DNA of 37,891 bases from Pedosphaera sp. (GCA_009695465.1 SIAW01000016.1:1-37891), one strand, 5' to 3'; counted from the first letter of the stretch, positions 7,903-18,300 are shown. Notes: generated from the sequence alone by a model not told the origin. Translations and numbers: made by a program.

Positions 7903-8220
7903 ATGGCTGACTGGATCGCCGTTCATCCGCAGGGCGTGCTGCTGACGGTGTGGCTGCAACCGCGTGCCTCGCGCAATGAAATCGGCGCGGGCCACTCCGG
8001 CGCGTTGAAGATCAAGATCACCGCGCCTCCGGTGGACAACGCCGCCAATGTTGCCTTGGAGAAATTCCTCGCGGATTGCCTGCGCTGCCCGCGCAGCGCA
8101 GTGCGCATCGTGCAAGGCCACACGGCTCGGCGCAAAGCGGTGTTGATCACCGGCATGAGCCCCCAAGCCGTGACGGCGGCCATCGCCGGCCATCAGGCAA
8201 GCTTGCGGAAAAAACCATGA
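7903..8220 (+). CDS. yggU: YggU / DUF167 family protein
   Basis: This small 105-residue protein has the full DUF167 signature: a beta strand LLTVWLQPRASRNEI, then ALKIKITAPPVDNAAN, and the second half with VRIVQGHTARRKAVLI. Its biochemical function is unknown. It starts six bases after the YggT-like gene, as in the yggT-yggU pairing seen widely. The 3' end overlaps the convergent tatD by 28 bases. Confidence 0.9.
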   Translation: MADWIAVHPQGVLLTVWLQPRASRNEIGAGHSGALKIKITAPPVDNAANVALEKFLADCLRCPRSAVRIVQGHTARRKAVLITGMSPQAVTAAIAGHQASLRKKP

Positions 8221-8999
8221 GCGGCGGCGCACGTGGCCTCGCTCAATTCTTGCAGCGTGCACTGTTTGATTTGCGCCACGGTCTCGGCGATCAACCGCAC
8301 ATAAGCCGGCTCGCAACGCTGCCCGCGATGCGGCGTGGGCGCGAGGAACGGGCAGTCGGTCTCCAGCATGAATCGTCCCATCGGCACTGCGGCGATCGTT
8401 TGTCGCACCACCTCCGCACTCTTGAACGTGGCCACGCCCGTGAAACTCACGAGTGAATCCAGCGCCAGCACGCGCTGCATCGCCGCCGGGTCATCCACGA
8501 AACAATGGAACTGCCCGCGCACGCGACCGTGGTACTCCGCGAAAATATCGAGCGTCGGTTGCATCGCGGTGCGTTGGTGGATGACGCAGTTGAGGCCGGT
8601 CTCCACGGCCAATTCCAAGTGCTGGCGAAACACGCGCGCCTGCCGTTCTTTCCACACCTCGTCCTCGGCGGGACTGCCGCCGCGACTGCTGGGAAGGCGA
8701 TGATGATCCAGTCCGGTCTCGCCGAGGGCCACGACTTTGGGATGCGCGCACAGCGGCCGCAGCGCCTCGCGCACATCCTGCGGGGCTTGCGCCAGATCGT
8801 TCGGATGCCAGCCCACCACGGCATACACCGACGCGTGCGACTGGCTCAGCGCAATCGCCTGCTGACTGGTTTGCAGATCGGTGCCAATGACGATGACGCG
8901 CTGGATGCCCACAGCGGCGGCGCGTTCCAACACCTGCGGCAGTTCTGCGGCGAAATCCGGATAGGTGAGATGCGCGTGCGTGTCGTAAAAAGTTTCCAT
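8193..8999 (-). CDS. tatD: TatD family metal-dependent hydrolase (DNase-like)
   Basis: The TatD TIM barrel is a metal-dependent nuclease/phosphoesterase family. Metal ligands are visible: DTHAH at residues 6-10, Glu in LGETGLDHH, His in CVIHQR, His in FHCF, and Asp in LETDCPFLAP. The C-terminal HRGQRCEPAYV is also conserved. The start at 8999 gives 268 residues, close to the usual 260. The in-frame ATG at 9071 would add 24 non-conserved residues. The gene is convergent with yggU (28-base overlap) and divergent from the peptidase gene at 9099. Confidence 0.9.
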   Translation of the reverse strand: METFYDTHAHLTYPDFAAELPQVLERAAAVGIQRVIVIGTDLQTSQQAIALSQSHASVYAVVGWHPNDLAQAPQDVREALRPLCAHPKVVALGETGLDHHRLPSSRGGSPAEDEVWKERQARVFRQHLELAVETGLNCVIHQRTAMQPTLDIFAEYHGRVRGQFHCFVDDPAAMQRVLALDSLVSFTGVATFKSAEVVRQTIAAVPMGRFMLETDCPFLAPTPHRGQRCEPAYVRLIAETVAQIKQCTLQELSEATCAAAHGFFRKLA

Positions 9000-9098
9000 G
9001 GTGCCGCATCCCCGCTGGCCGTCGGCACTGGGCGCGTTCAAAACCTTTACAATCGCGTCCCGCTGGGGCATGTTGCGCCGTAAGGATTGTACCGGCTC

Positions 9099-10097
9099 AT
9101 GTCACCTCGCAAGTTTTTTGCCCGCCTTGTTCTGCGTTTTCTACCCGTGCTGCTTTCTGTGATGGCGTGGAGCCTGCCGGTGTCCGCAGCGGAAATCACA
9201 CCGGCCATGCTGCGCGGCGAGGACTTTCGCGGGCTTGGTCTCGCCAAGTTTGCCACGCACGATTACGAGCTGAAGCCGGAGATGATTTACGCCATCAACT
9301 TCGGTCTGACCAACTTGGTGTATGCCCATCAACAGGCGTTTCGCCAGCGCATCCCCAACACGTTTGTCATCCGTTACCGCGTGTTCGGCCGGTTCGAGGA
9401 TTACGAGAAATATTCCGAGGCCAAGTACAACAAGAAGATTGATAAGCGCATGCTGGGCTACTTCAGCCCGCGCGGCAAAGAGATCGTCACGTGGCGGCAG
9501 GAAGCCCCGTGGCGGCTGTTGCCCACGATGCAACACGAGGGTTGCCACGCCATCATGGACGCCATGTTTGGGCAGTCACTGCCTTTTTGGATGATTGAAG
9601 GCAGCGCCGATTGGCTGGGTGAAGCGCCGGCGTGGTTGAAGCAAAATAATGAGGGCGAACTGTTGCCGGTGGGAAAAGATCAGCAGATGCGCTGGCTGCG
9701 GCTGGATCAGTTGCGCCTCGCCGGCAAATTACCCGCGATGGACAAGTACCTTCTCTCCGATGATTACAAGGTTTGGGAAAAGATGTTCGGCGGCGACATC
9801 GGCATGGGCTACGACATCGGCTGGTCGGTGTTCGATTTCTTCATCAAGTCGGGCGAACGTGCCGGTGTCAATTGGCCGCAGCAAACCATGGCCAAGGCCG
9901 TTCGTCTGAGCCAGACTTCGCAGGAAATTTCGGAGGTCGTGTTTGCCCGTGCGCTGCATCAAGAATGGCCCAGCGGCATTCCCATGTTTGAAAAGGGTTG
10001 GCACTCGTGGATCAAGCTCAATGGAGAAGCCGAGCGCGCCAAGATCAAGGCGCAGCGCGCCAAGCAAGCCCCTTCGCCCTCCAGCGCGTTTCCTTGA
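9099..10097 (+). CDS. Secreted MA-like (gluzincin) peptidase candidate
   Basis: The first 30 residues are a signal peptide (basic KFFARL, hydrophobic core, cleavage near SAA). At residues 146-150 is HEGCH, an HExxH zinc motif. It is followed by FWMIEGSADW, whose Glu167 is the likely third ligand, giving the HExxH-x(16)-E layout of MA-clan peptidases. The architecture resembles DUF1570-type proteins common in Planctomycetota and Verrucomicrobiota. The protein has 332 residues with a basic C-terminal tail. AAGGA lies 12 bases before the ATG at 9099; a TTG at 9087 is in frame but abuts that site. The substrate is unknown. Confidence 0.6.
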   Translation: MSPRKFFARLVLRFLPVLLSVMAWSLPVSAAEITPAMLRGEDFRGLGLAKFATHDYELKPEMIYAINFGLTNLVYAHQQAFRQRIPNTFVIRYRVFGRFEDYEKYSEAKYNKKIDKRMLGYFSPRGKEIVTWRQEAPWRLLPTMQHEGCHAIMDAMFGQSLPFWMIEGSADWLGEAPAWLKQNNEGELLPVGKDQQMRWLRLDQLRLAGKLPAMDKYLLSDDYKVWEKMFGGDIGMGYDIGWSVFDFFIKSGERAGVNWPQQTMAKAVRLSQTSQEISEVVFARALHQEWPSGIPMFEKGWHSWIKLNGEAERAKIKAQRAKQAPSPSSAFP

Positions 10098-10201
10098 GTC
10101 GCAGCAGCGGCTCATTGGCGGCCTTCCTGAAATTTGTTTTGCCCTCGGTGGGTTTCCCCGCTATTCATCGCGCACCCACCCAAACCCAATAACGACGCAT
10201 C

Positions 10202-11251
10202 ATGGCCAAACCCACATTTCATCCCAGTATCGAAGGCGCGCAGCATGGTCCCAAAGGCTTGGAAAAGTTTCTGGCCTTCGCCAAAAAATCCGGTGCAGCA
10301 GGTGCCCAGCCTTCCAACTACATGATGGAAGTCGAGGGTTCTGACGGCACCAAGTTCAAGCCCGCAAAAAAAATCCGCGAGGCTTTCGACAAGCATCATC
10401 TGCACATCGACGGCATTTCATCGCACTGCCCGTTCTGGGTGCACACCAGCGCGTGGAGCGGCACCAAGAGCGGTCATCCGTTCATTCACGGCCCCAATCA
10501 AGCCAAGTCGCCCAAGGAACTGGAGAAGTTCTACGAGGATTATCTGCTGCGGCTAATGGATCTGTCGGCCGAACTCAACGTCAAGGTCATGCCCATGTTT
10601 TGGGGCGTCGCCTTTGGTTGGGAATTGGCCAGCGGTTATCCGTGGGGATTCTGGGCCGGTCCGGGTTTTGATCTGCTCAAGGAAGGCAAGGAGCGCTTCG
10701 CCAACAAAACCAAACGTCTGCGCGAACACGCCAATCAACTGGGCATCTATCTCGCGCACGAAATCCATCCCGGCACCGCCGCCATGTGCGCGGAGGATTT
10801 TGGGATGCTCGTGGAAATCTGTGACGGCGACAAATGTCTCGCTGTGAATGCTGACCCCTCGCACTGCTGGGAAGGTGAAGACTGGGAGAAACGTTTCAGC
10901 CATCCGGCCGTGCGCGATCGCGTCGTGGCTTGTCACGTGAAGAATTTCACCATCCATCACGGTGTGCCGGTGCGCAAGATGGAGAGCAACTGGAAGCAGC
11001 GCGCGATGCAGTTCACCGACTTGGCCACGGGCGACCTCAACATGACGCGCTACGCCGAGCTGCTCATCAACATCGGTTACCCCAAGCGCTACTGTCAGGC
11101 CATGCACTCGGCCACCGCTCCGCTCATCGTGGAGGCGGAGAGCAATTATCGCGACGGCGACGCCACCAGCGCGGAGGGCATCGGCTTTGTGCGCGACCAC
11201 CTCTGCTTCCCCGTCGCTGCAGGTTCGTTTGAAGATGCGATGGGCGCGTAG
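10202..11251 (+). CDS. Sugar phosphate isomerase/epimerase-like TIM-barrel protein
   Basis: The 349-residue protein resembles the xylose isomerase-like TIM-barrel (AP_endonuc_2) family. Expected metal ligands occur in order: Glu in YLAHEIHPG, Asp in AVNADPSHCW, His in VACHVKNF and Glu in LIVEAES. There is no signal peptide, so it should be cytoplasmic. In Verrucomicrobiota and Planctomycetota, similar proteins accompany Gfo/Idh/MocA oxidoreductases in sugar pathways, but none is adjacent here. The exact substrate cannot be told from sequence. It stands as a single gene between the peptidase and a convergent hydrolase. Confidence 0.75.
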   Translation: MAKPTFHPSIEGAQHGPKGLEKFLAFAKKSGAAGAQPSNYMMEVEGSDGTKFKPAKKIREAFDKHHLHIDGISSHCPFWVHTSAWSGTKSGHPFIHGPNQAKSPKELEKFYEDYLLRLMDLSAELNVKVMPMFWGVAFGWELASGYPWGFWAGPGFDLLKEGKERFANKTKRLREHANQLGIYLAHEIHPGTAAMCAEDFGMLVEICDGDKCLAVNADPSHCWEGEDWEKRFSHPAVRDRVVACHVKNFTIHHGVPVRKMESNWKQRAMQFTDLATGDLNMTRYAELLINIGYPKRYCQAMHSATAPLIVEAESNYRDGDATSAEGIGFVRDHLCFPVAAGSFEDAMGA

Positions 11252-11267
11252 GCTTGCCGGCTCAGAT

Positions 11268-12050
11268 TTAGCCGCACTGGATTCTCAGCCCGTCGTACGC
11301 CAGTGCAACGCCTGCGGGCAACTCCGCGTTGTCGCGGTCGTGATCGTAGTCGTGCGTGAGATGAGTGAAGTACGTGCGCGCCGCGCCGATGCGGCGAGCG
11401 GCGGTCAGCGCTTCATCCGTGCACATGTGCGTCCAATGCGGCGCGGGTCGCAGGGCATCCAGCACCGCCACTTCCACGCCGCGAATCAACTCCACCACCT
11501 CGGTCGGCACCTCTTTGCAGTCGCTGCAGTAGGCCAATAATTTTCGGCCCGCCTGCGCGAAGAGAAATCCCGTGGAACCCATCTTGCCATGCGGCAGCGG
11601 CAGCGGCGTGATGCACAGATCGCCCAGCGTGAACGGGCCATCGATCACGCGCGGTGCAGGCACAAAATAGCCCGTCGGATGCGGGCCATCGTGGAAGGCG
11701 TGCGCATGCACGCGGCGCAACTGTTCCATCGTCGCCGCGTTGGCGTAGATGGGCAGCGGCCCGCGATTGATGTCGCAGAAGCGGCGGCAATCATCCATGC
11801 CCATGATGTGATCGGTGTGCGCGTGCGTCACCAGCACCGCGTCCAGTCGCGCAATATTTTCGCGCAACATCTGCGTGCGAAAATCCGGCGTCGTGTCCAC
11901 CACCAGCCTCACCGCGTCGGTGGCGACGTGGATGGAGGAGCGCAGACGATGATTCTTGGGGTTGGCCAAATAGTCCGCCGGATATTCCTTGCCGATCACC
12001 GGCACACCTTGCGACGTGCCCGTGCCCAGAAAAATGAGGTCCAGTCCCAT
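11268..12050 (-). CDS. Metallo-beta-lactamase-fold hydrolase (PhnP-like)
   Basis: The 260-residue protein has the MBL-fold metal signature [11 protein letters not shown] and an N-terminal [14 protein letters not shown] strand typical of the PhnP/cyclic phosphodiesterase-like branch. Later ligands are consistent with [11 protein letters not shown] and [18 protein letters not shown] sits about 5 bases upstream of the ATG, a good ribosome binding site. It is likely a cytoplasmic phosphodiesterase; PhnP itself acts in phosphonate breakdown, but no phn genes are nearby, so the substrate is open. The gene is divergent from recN. Confidence 0.8.
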   Translation of the reverse strand: MGLDLIFLGTGTSQGVPVIGKEYPADYLANPKNHRLRSSIHVATDAVRLVVDTTPDFRTQMLRENIARLDAVLVTHAHTDHIMGMDDCRRFCDINRGPLPIYANAATMEQLRRVHAHAFHDGPHPTGYFVPAPRVIDGPFTLGDLCITPLPLPHGKMGSTGFLFAQAGRKLLAYCSDCKEVPTEVVELIRGVEVAVLDALRPAPHWTHMCTDEALTAARRIGAARTYFTHLTHDYDHDRDNAELPAGVALAYDGLRIQCG

Positions 12051-12140
12051 GCCGCCCCTCTTTGGGCCATCAACCGCGCGAACACAATTTTATTTTGCCA
12101 AGCCTCCGCGCCGTGCCATCCTGCACGGGGTTCAAGGGGC

Positions 12141-13799
12141 ATGCTTGTCACGTTGCGCATTAAACAACTGGCCTTGGTGGCGGACTTGACGCTGGAATTT
12201 CGCCCTGGCTACAACGCCATCTCCGGCGAGACCGGCGCGGGCAAATCCATCCTCATCGGCGCGCTCAATCTGGTGCTCGGCCAGCGCGCTGACCGCACGC
12301 TCATCCGCGCCGGTGCGGATAGTTGCACCGTCGAGACGGTGTTTGATGTCAGTGCCCTGCGCCCGTCGCTCAACGATTTTCTCGATGTCAACGGATTGGA
12401 ACCCTGCGACGCCGGCCAGCTCGTGCTCAAGCGCACCTTCACCGCGGCCGGCGCCAATCGCCAGTTTGTCAACGGTTCGCCCACCACGCTGCAGACGCTC
12501 ACCGCGCTGGGCGATCGGTTGGTGGACATTCACGGGCCGCACGATCATCAGTCGCTGCTCCAGCCCGCGCGGCAACTCGCCATCCTCGACGCCTTTGGCG
12601 GACTCGACAAACCGCGCGCCGCCTTCGCTGCCTTGCTGCATCGCCGTGTGGAATTGGTACGAGAGAAAGCCGCGCTCATCGTGGACGAGCACACCTACGC
12701 CCAGCAGCTTGATTTGCTGCGCCATCAATCGCAGGAGATCGCCGCCGCACAGTTGCAGCCCGACGAGGAGACGGCCGTCCAGCAAGCGCACGCCCGCGCC
12801 AGCAACGCCGCGCGGCTGCTGGAGTTGAGCCAGACCGCGCTCGCGCTGATTGATGGTCAGGAGCAATCGCTCATTGACCAGACCGGCGCGCTTGGCCGGG
12901 CGCTGCAAGAACTGCAATCGCTCGACACCGGCGCTGCGACGTTCGCCGAAGTGCAGTCGCAAGTCACCGCGCAGCTCCGCGAGTTGCAACAAAATCTTTC
13001 CCGCTACACCGACCGCGTGGACATTGATCCCGCGCGCTTAGCTGAATTAGACGAGCGGCTCAATCTCATCCACTCGCTCAAGCGCAAATACGGCGCGACG
13101 CTGGCGGAGGTGATTGCCTTCGGCGAAGCGGCGAAGGCGAAGTTGCACGCGTTGGAATCGCGCGACACCGAACTGGCGCGGCTCCAATCTGAACTCGCCA
13201 AACTCGATGAGGCGCTCGCCCGCGCTGGCGACGAGATTTCAGCGGCGCGGCGCAAGGTGATTCCCAAACTGGCCAAGTCCGCGATGAAACAGCTTGCCGA
13301 CCTCGGCTTTGCCCAGTGCCAGTTCGACATCGCCCTCAACAGCGGCGACACGCCCACCGCCAGCGGTTTTGACACCGCCGAGTTTGTGTTCGCCCCCAAC
13401 CCCGGCGAGCCGGCCCGCCCGCTGCGCGCCATCGCTTCCAGCGGCGAAATGGCCCGCGTGATGCTCGCGCTCAAGACTGTGCTGGCTGCGGAGGACGACA
13501 TTCCCGTGCTGGTCTTCGACGAGGTGGACGCCAATGTCGGCGGCGAGACGGCCGCGGTCGTCGGGCAAAAGATGCGGCAGATCGGCACGCGCCGTCAGGT
13601 GCTCTGCATCACCCATCTTGCGCCGGTGGCAGCGGCAGCGGATGCGCATTTTGTCGTCACCAAACAGGTGCGCGAAGGCCGCACGCATTCGGCGATTGAT
13701 CTGCTGGAAGACAAAGCGCGCGTGAATGAGTTGGCGCGCATGCTGGGCGGACAGAGCGCCGCAGCTCGCAAACACGCCGAAGAATTGCTGGCCCGGTAG
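12141..13799 (+). CDS. recN: DNA repair protein RecN
   Basis: RecN is an SMC-like ATPase acting in double-strand-break repair. It has the N-terminal Walker A GETGAGKS (29-36) and the RecN motif IHGPHDHQSLL. A long central helical region is rich in Leu, Ala, Glu and Gln, a coiled coil. The C-terminal half holds the ABC signature SGEMARVMLALK (near 434), Walker B VLVFDEVDANVGG (near 456), and ITHLAPVAA. At 552 residues it equals E. coli RecN (553). The start at 12141 has AAGGGG just upstream; the much longer open frame before it is not conserved. Confidence 0.95.
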   Translation: MLVTLRIKQLALVADLTLEFRPGYNAISGETGAGKSILIGALNLVLGQRADRTLIRAGADSCTVETVFDVSALRPSLNDFLDVNGLEPCDAGQLVLKRTFTAAGANRQFVNGSPTTLQTLTALGDRLVDIHGPHDHQSLLQPARQLAILDAFGGLDKPRAAFAALLHRRVELVREKAALIVDEHTYAQQLDLLRHQSQEIAAAQLQPDEETAVQQAHARASNAARLLELSQTALALIDGQEQSLIDQTGALGRALQELQSLDTGAATFAEVQSQVTAQLRELQQNLSRYTDRVDIDPARLAELDERLNLIHSLKRKYGATLAEVIAFGEAAKAKLHALESRDTELARLQSELAKLDEALARAGDEISAARRKVIPKLAKSAMKQLADLGFAQCQFDIALNSGDTPTASGFDTAEFVFAPNPGEPARPLRAIASSGEMARVMLALKTVLAAEDDIPVLVFDEVDANVGGETAAVVGQKMRQIGTRRQVLCITHLAPVAAAADAHFVVTKQVREGRTHSAIDLLEDKARVNELARMLGGQSAAARKHAEELLAR

Positions 13800-13809
13800 C
13801 CTTGGCGAA

Positions 13810-15216
13810 TCACGCCAGCAGCTCGGCGATGGCTTTGCCGGGCCGTACGAATTGTGGGCGGCCGGTGGTGTCGTTGAGCGTCTGCCCTTCCGGCACACCG
13901 AGCAGGTGATAAACAGTGGCGATGAGGTCGCGCGGCGCCACGGGATTCTCCGCCGGGAACGCCGCCTGCGCATCGCTCTTGCCATACACAAAGCCGCCCT
14001 TCACACCGCCGCCGGCCAGCACGCTGGTGAAACAACCGCCCCAATGATCGCGGCCATCGGCGCCCGCGCCCGCGTCACTGGAGCGCTGGCCCACGCGCGG
14101 TGTGCGCCCGAATTCACCAGTCCAGATCACCAGCGTGTCCTCCAACATCCCGCGACTTTGCAGGTCGTCGAGCAACGCGGTGAAGGCTTGATCGGCGACG
14201 GGCATGAGCCGTTCCTTGAGATCCACAAAATTACGGCTGTGCGTGTCCCAGTACACGCTGACGTTTTTGATGCCGTCGTTGGGCCAGAAGACTGTGACGA
14301 GCGGCACGCCGCGCTCCACCAAACGCCGCGCTTGCAACACAGATTGGCCGTGTGGGTTCAGCCCGTACCGTTCGCGCACGCGCAGCGGTTCCTCCTCCAG
14401 ATTAAACGCGCCGCGTTGTGTGGCGGCGGATGTGAGCAGTTCAAAGGCGCGACGATCGTTCAGCGACTTCGCCGCGAAGGTGGCCTCGTGCCCAGCCAAC
14501 CGACGATCCAACGATTCCAACAACTCACGCCGCGTGCCCAGTCGGCGCAACGACAGCTCCGGATGCAGCGTCATCTCGCCCACGCGATAATCGGCGCGGC
14601 TGGGATCGGCGTCAATGGTGAGCGGATCGTGCAACGGCCCCAGCCAGCCGGCGAATTGCCCCTGGCTTTCTTCCACAAAACGCGGCACGTCATTCTCCAG
14701 CTTCGGCCGCATGGAAATGAAAGGCGGCAACGCACCACGCCCACGGCCGAGGCTGGAAAGCGCCGCGCCCATGTGCGGCCACTGTGCACGCTTGTCGGTG
14801 CTGCGCGGGGGCGGTTCGCCGGTCAGCAGATAATGCGTGGCGGTGAGGTGATCGCCATTGTCGTGCGTCATCGAACGGACGAGGCAGAGCTTGTCGGCGC
14901 GTTTGGCCAGCAGCGGGAAATGTTCGCAGATGCGGATGCCGGGGACGTTGGTGGCGATGGGCTGGAACAACCCGCGCACTTCACGCGGGGCGTCGGGTTT
15001 CAAATCCCAAGTGTCCTGATGCGCGGGGCCGCCCCACATGAAAAGGAGGATGCAACGTTTGGCGCGGCCGAAGCTGGCGATGCGCAGCGGCGCGGCCCCC
15101 TGCCCTCGCAGCAAGTCCGGCAGGGAAAGACCGAAGAGACCCAGCGCGCCGGCGCGGAGGATTTCCCGACGGCGAAACTGCGGCGGCAGATTTGATGGTA
15201 CAACGCCAGCCGACAT
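13810..15216 (-). CDS. DUF1501 protein with Tat-like signal
   Basis: The 468-residue protein starts with an Arg-rich Tat-like segment (FRRREILRAGALGLFGL). DUF1501 hallmarks follow: FMWGGPAHQDTWDLKP, the VRSMTHDNGDH block, and LVIWTGEFGRTPRV near the C-terminus. DUF1501 is a sulfatase/alkaline-phosphatase-superfamily-like family abundant in Planctomycetota and Verrucomicrobiota and often encoded with Planctomycete-type cytochrome/DUF1549/DUF1553 proteins. Here one lies divergently upstream of that gene and a second DUF1501 lies downstream. Export across the inner membrane is inferred. The enzymatic activity is not established. Confidence 0.85.
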   Translation of the reverse strand: MSAGVVPSNLPPQFRRREILRAGALGLFGLSLPDLLRGQGAAPLRIASFGRAKRCILLFMWGGPAHQDTWDLKPDAPREVRGLFQPIATNVPGIRICEHFPLLAKRADKLCLVRSMTHDNGDHLTATHYLLTGEPPPRSTDKRAQWPHMGAALSSLGRGRGALPPFISMRPKLENDVPRFVEESQGQFAGWLGPLHDPLTIDADPSRADYRVGEMTLHPELSLRRLGTRRELLESLDRRLAGHEATFAAKSLNDRRAFELLTSAATQRGAFNLEEEPLRVRERYGLNPHGQSVLQARRLVERGVPLVTVFWPNDGIKNVSVYWDTHSRNFVDLKERLMPVADQAFTALLDDLQSRGMLEDTLVIWTGEFGRTPRVGQRSSDAGAGADGRDHWGGCFTSVLAGGGVKGGFVYGKSDAQAAFPAENPVAPRDLIATVYHLLGVPEGQTLNDTTGRPQFVRPGKAIAELLA

Positions 15217-15309
15217 GACAATCAGTCTGCGTGGAGTATGGCAGCGTTGCATGCGTGGCGCAATCGCAGGCTGAATGGGCCGTTCGGTCGCTCAGTCAAA
15301 AAAACCCAG

Positions 15310-15334
15310 ACTTGCTTGGAGGCAAGTGCCCTCC
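15310..15334 (+). other. Leader with two alternative hairpins before the cytochrome gene
   Basis: ACTTGC (15310-15315) pairs with GCAAGT (15322-15327), and overlapping GGAGG (15318-15322) can instead pair with CCTCC (15330-15334). GGAGG is a strong Shine-Dalgarno-like sequence but lies 25 bases before the ATG at 15348, further than normal. The two pairings exclude each other. It might be a leader with a switch or a chance arrangement. Confidence 0.25.
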
Positions 15335-15347
15335 TAGCCTCAATAAA

Positions 15348-18300
15348 ATGAAGCCGACCAGATTGAACGCCATTGCGGCCGCCCTGCTTCTCGCCACGTT
15401 GCAGAGTGCGTCGGTGATTGCCGCGCCGAAAGTGGATTTCGCGCGGGAGATCCGCCCCATCCTTTCCAATCATTGTTTTTCCTGCCACGGGCCTGATGAG
15501 CAGAAGCGCAAGGCGAAGCTGCGGTTGGACGACAAGACCGGCCTGTATGCCGCGCGCGAGGCGGGACTGCGCGTGGTGGTGCCCAATGAGCCGCTCAAGA
15601 GCGAACTCTTCAAGCGCATCACGCACACCGATAAAGATGAGGTGATGCCGCCGCCCGCCCACGCCAAGCCGCTCTCGGCCGCGCAGGTGGCGCTGATGAA
15701 ACGTTGGATCGAAGAAGGTGCGGAGTATCAAACCCACTGGGCTTTCGTGGTGCCGTCGAAATCTGCGCTGCCGAAGATTGGCAATTCCAAATGGGCGCGC
15801 AACGGACTGGATCCGTTCATCGCCGCCAAGTTGGAAGATCGCAAACTTTCCAATGCCGCCGAGGCTGACAAGCAGACGCTCATCCGTCGCGTGACACTGG
15901 ACCTCACCGGCCTGCCGCCGACGCCCGTGGAAGTGGAGGCGTTCCTTGCTGACAAGTCCGCCGATGCCTACGAGAAATTGGTGGATCGTCTGTTGCAATC
16001 GCCGCGTTACGGCGAGCACATGGCGCGGTTCTGGTTGGACTTGGCGCGCTACGGCGACACGCACGGGTTGCACTTGGACAACGAACGCTCGATGTGGCCG
16101 TACCGCGATTGGGTGGTGCAGGCGTTCAACAAAAATCTGCCGTACGATCAGTTCACCACGTGGCAGTTGGCGGGCGATCTGTTTCCCAACGCCACGCAGG
16201 ATCAGCAGGTGGCCTCCGGTTTTAACCGCTGCAACGTAACCACCAGCGAGGGCGGCTCCATCAATGAAGAGTACGTCTTCCGTTACGCGGTGGATCGCAC
16301 TGACACCACGGTGGCGGTCTGGATGGGCCTCACTGCCGGCTGCGCCGTGTGTCACGATCACAAGTTCGATCCCATCTCGCAGAAGGAATTCTACCAGCTC
16401 TACGCGTTCTTCCACAGCGCGGCTGATCCGGCGATGGACGGGAACATCCTGCTCACGCCGCCGGTGCTGAAGCTCGCGACGCCCGACCAAAAGAAACAGT
16501 TGGACGATCTGGAAAAACAGATCGCCGAGGCGCGGCAAAAGATCGCGTCGGAGATTGCCAAGATCACCTACGTGGAACCGGTCGTCGCACCCGACGCCAA
16601 GCCCGAGCCCGTCGAACGCGTCTGGGTGGACGATGAATTCCCCGCTGGTGCGCAGGCTGCGGTGAATGGCGGCACGCACGCGCTGAAGTTCACCGAGGCC
16701 GTCGGCGCAGTGAAGCCCGCCGGTGGCAAGAAAATGATCCAGCGCACCGACGCGGCTGTGGCGCAGGATTTCTTCACCAGCTCCACGCAGCCGTTGATTG
16801 TGGGTGCCAACGACCACCTGTTTGCGCATGTGTACATTGATCCGGCCAACCCACCCAAGGCCGTCATGTTGCAGTACCACATCGGCGGTTGGAATCACCG
16901 CGCCAACTGGGGCGACGCCGACGCCATTGCCTACGGACAAAAAGGCACCACGCAAAAAGTGCAGATGGGGCCGCTGCCGAAAGCCGGCGAATGGGTGCGG
17001 CTGGAAATCCCCGTGGGCAAACTTGCGCTGGCCGTCGGCACCAAGATTGATGGGATGGCCTTCACGCAATCTGGCGGCAATGTTTTTTGGGACAAGGCCG
17101 GCATCACCACCATCACCAATCCGCTCGAAGATCCCACCCGCTCGCTCGCCGCGTGGGAAAAGCAAAACAAGAACACGAAGGAACTGCCGCAGCCGGTGAA
17201 AGACGCGCTGAAAGTCGAGGCCGCCAAGCGCACGCCTGACCAGCAGAAGACCGTCCTGCATCATTATCTGGAAACCGCGCACGCCGGCGCGCAGCCCGTG
17301 CTGGCGCCGCACAGGCAGCAGACAAAAAGTTTGCAGGACAAACGCGATGTGGTGGATAAGGCCTCGCCCAGCACGTTCATAATGGCCGATCTGCCGCAGC
17401 GGCGGGAGGCGCACGTGATGATCCGTGGGCAGTACAACAAGCCCGGCGACAAAGTTGCCCCAGCAGTGCCGGCCATTTTCACGCAGCTTGCCAACACGAA
17501 CAATCCCTCGCGCTTGGACTTGGCGAAATGGATCGTGGATCCGAAGCACCCGCTCACCGCGCGCGTCGCTGTGAACCGTTACTGGCAGCAGTTTTTCGGC
17601 ACGGGCCTCGTGAAGACCGGCGCTGATTTTGGTTCGCAAGGCGAGCCGCCCACGCATCCTGAGTTGCTGGACTGGTTGGCGATGACGTTCGTCGAGAGTG
17701 GATGGGACATGAAGCAGTTCGTGAAACTCTTGGTCACCAGCGCCACGTATCGGCAGGAGTCGCGCGTGACGCCTGCGTTGCTGGCCGCTGATCCGGAGAA
17801 TCGTTTCTATGCGCGCGGGCCGCGGTTCCGGCTCGATGGCGAGGTGCTGCGTGACAACGCCCTTTTTGTCAGCGGACTGATCGTGGAAAAATTGGGCGGC
17901 AGAGGCGTGAGGCCGTACCAGCCTGAAAATATTTGGGAGCCGGTCGGCTTCGAGAGCAGCAACACGCGCAATTACGTTCAGGACAAAGGAGAGGGGCTTT
18001 ATCGCCGCAGCTTGTACACGTTCATCAAACGTACGGCGCCGCCGCCGTTCATGTCCACGTTCGACGGGCCGAATCGTGAGCAGACCTGCGCGCGGCGCGA
18101 ACGCAGCAACACGCCGTTGCAGGCGTTGCAATTGCTCAACGACATTCAGCACATCGAGGCCGCGCGAAATCTTGCGCAGCGGTTGATCACCGAGGGCGGC
18201 GCGAAGCCGGAGGAACGTTTGGATTTTGGTTTCCGCATTGTGACCTCGCGGCGGCCGACGGTTGCGGAACAGGGAATTCTCAAGACCTCGCTCGATAAAC

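Noticed and set aside
12111-12128. Six-base-pair hairpin (CCGTGC / GCACGG) before recN
   Set aside because: Short, no U-tract, and of the size expected by chance in this GC content; no case for a regulator.
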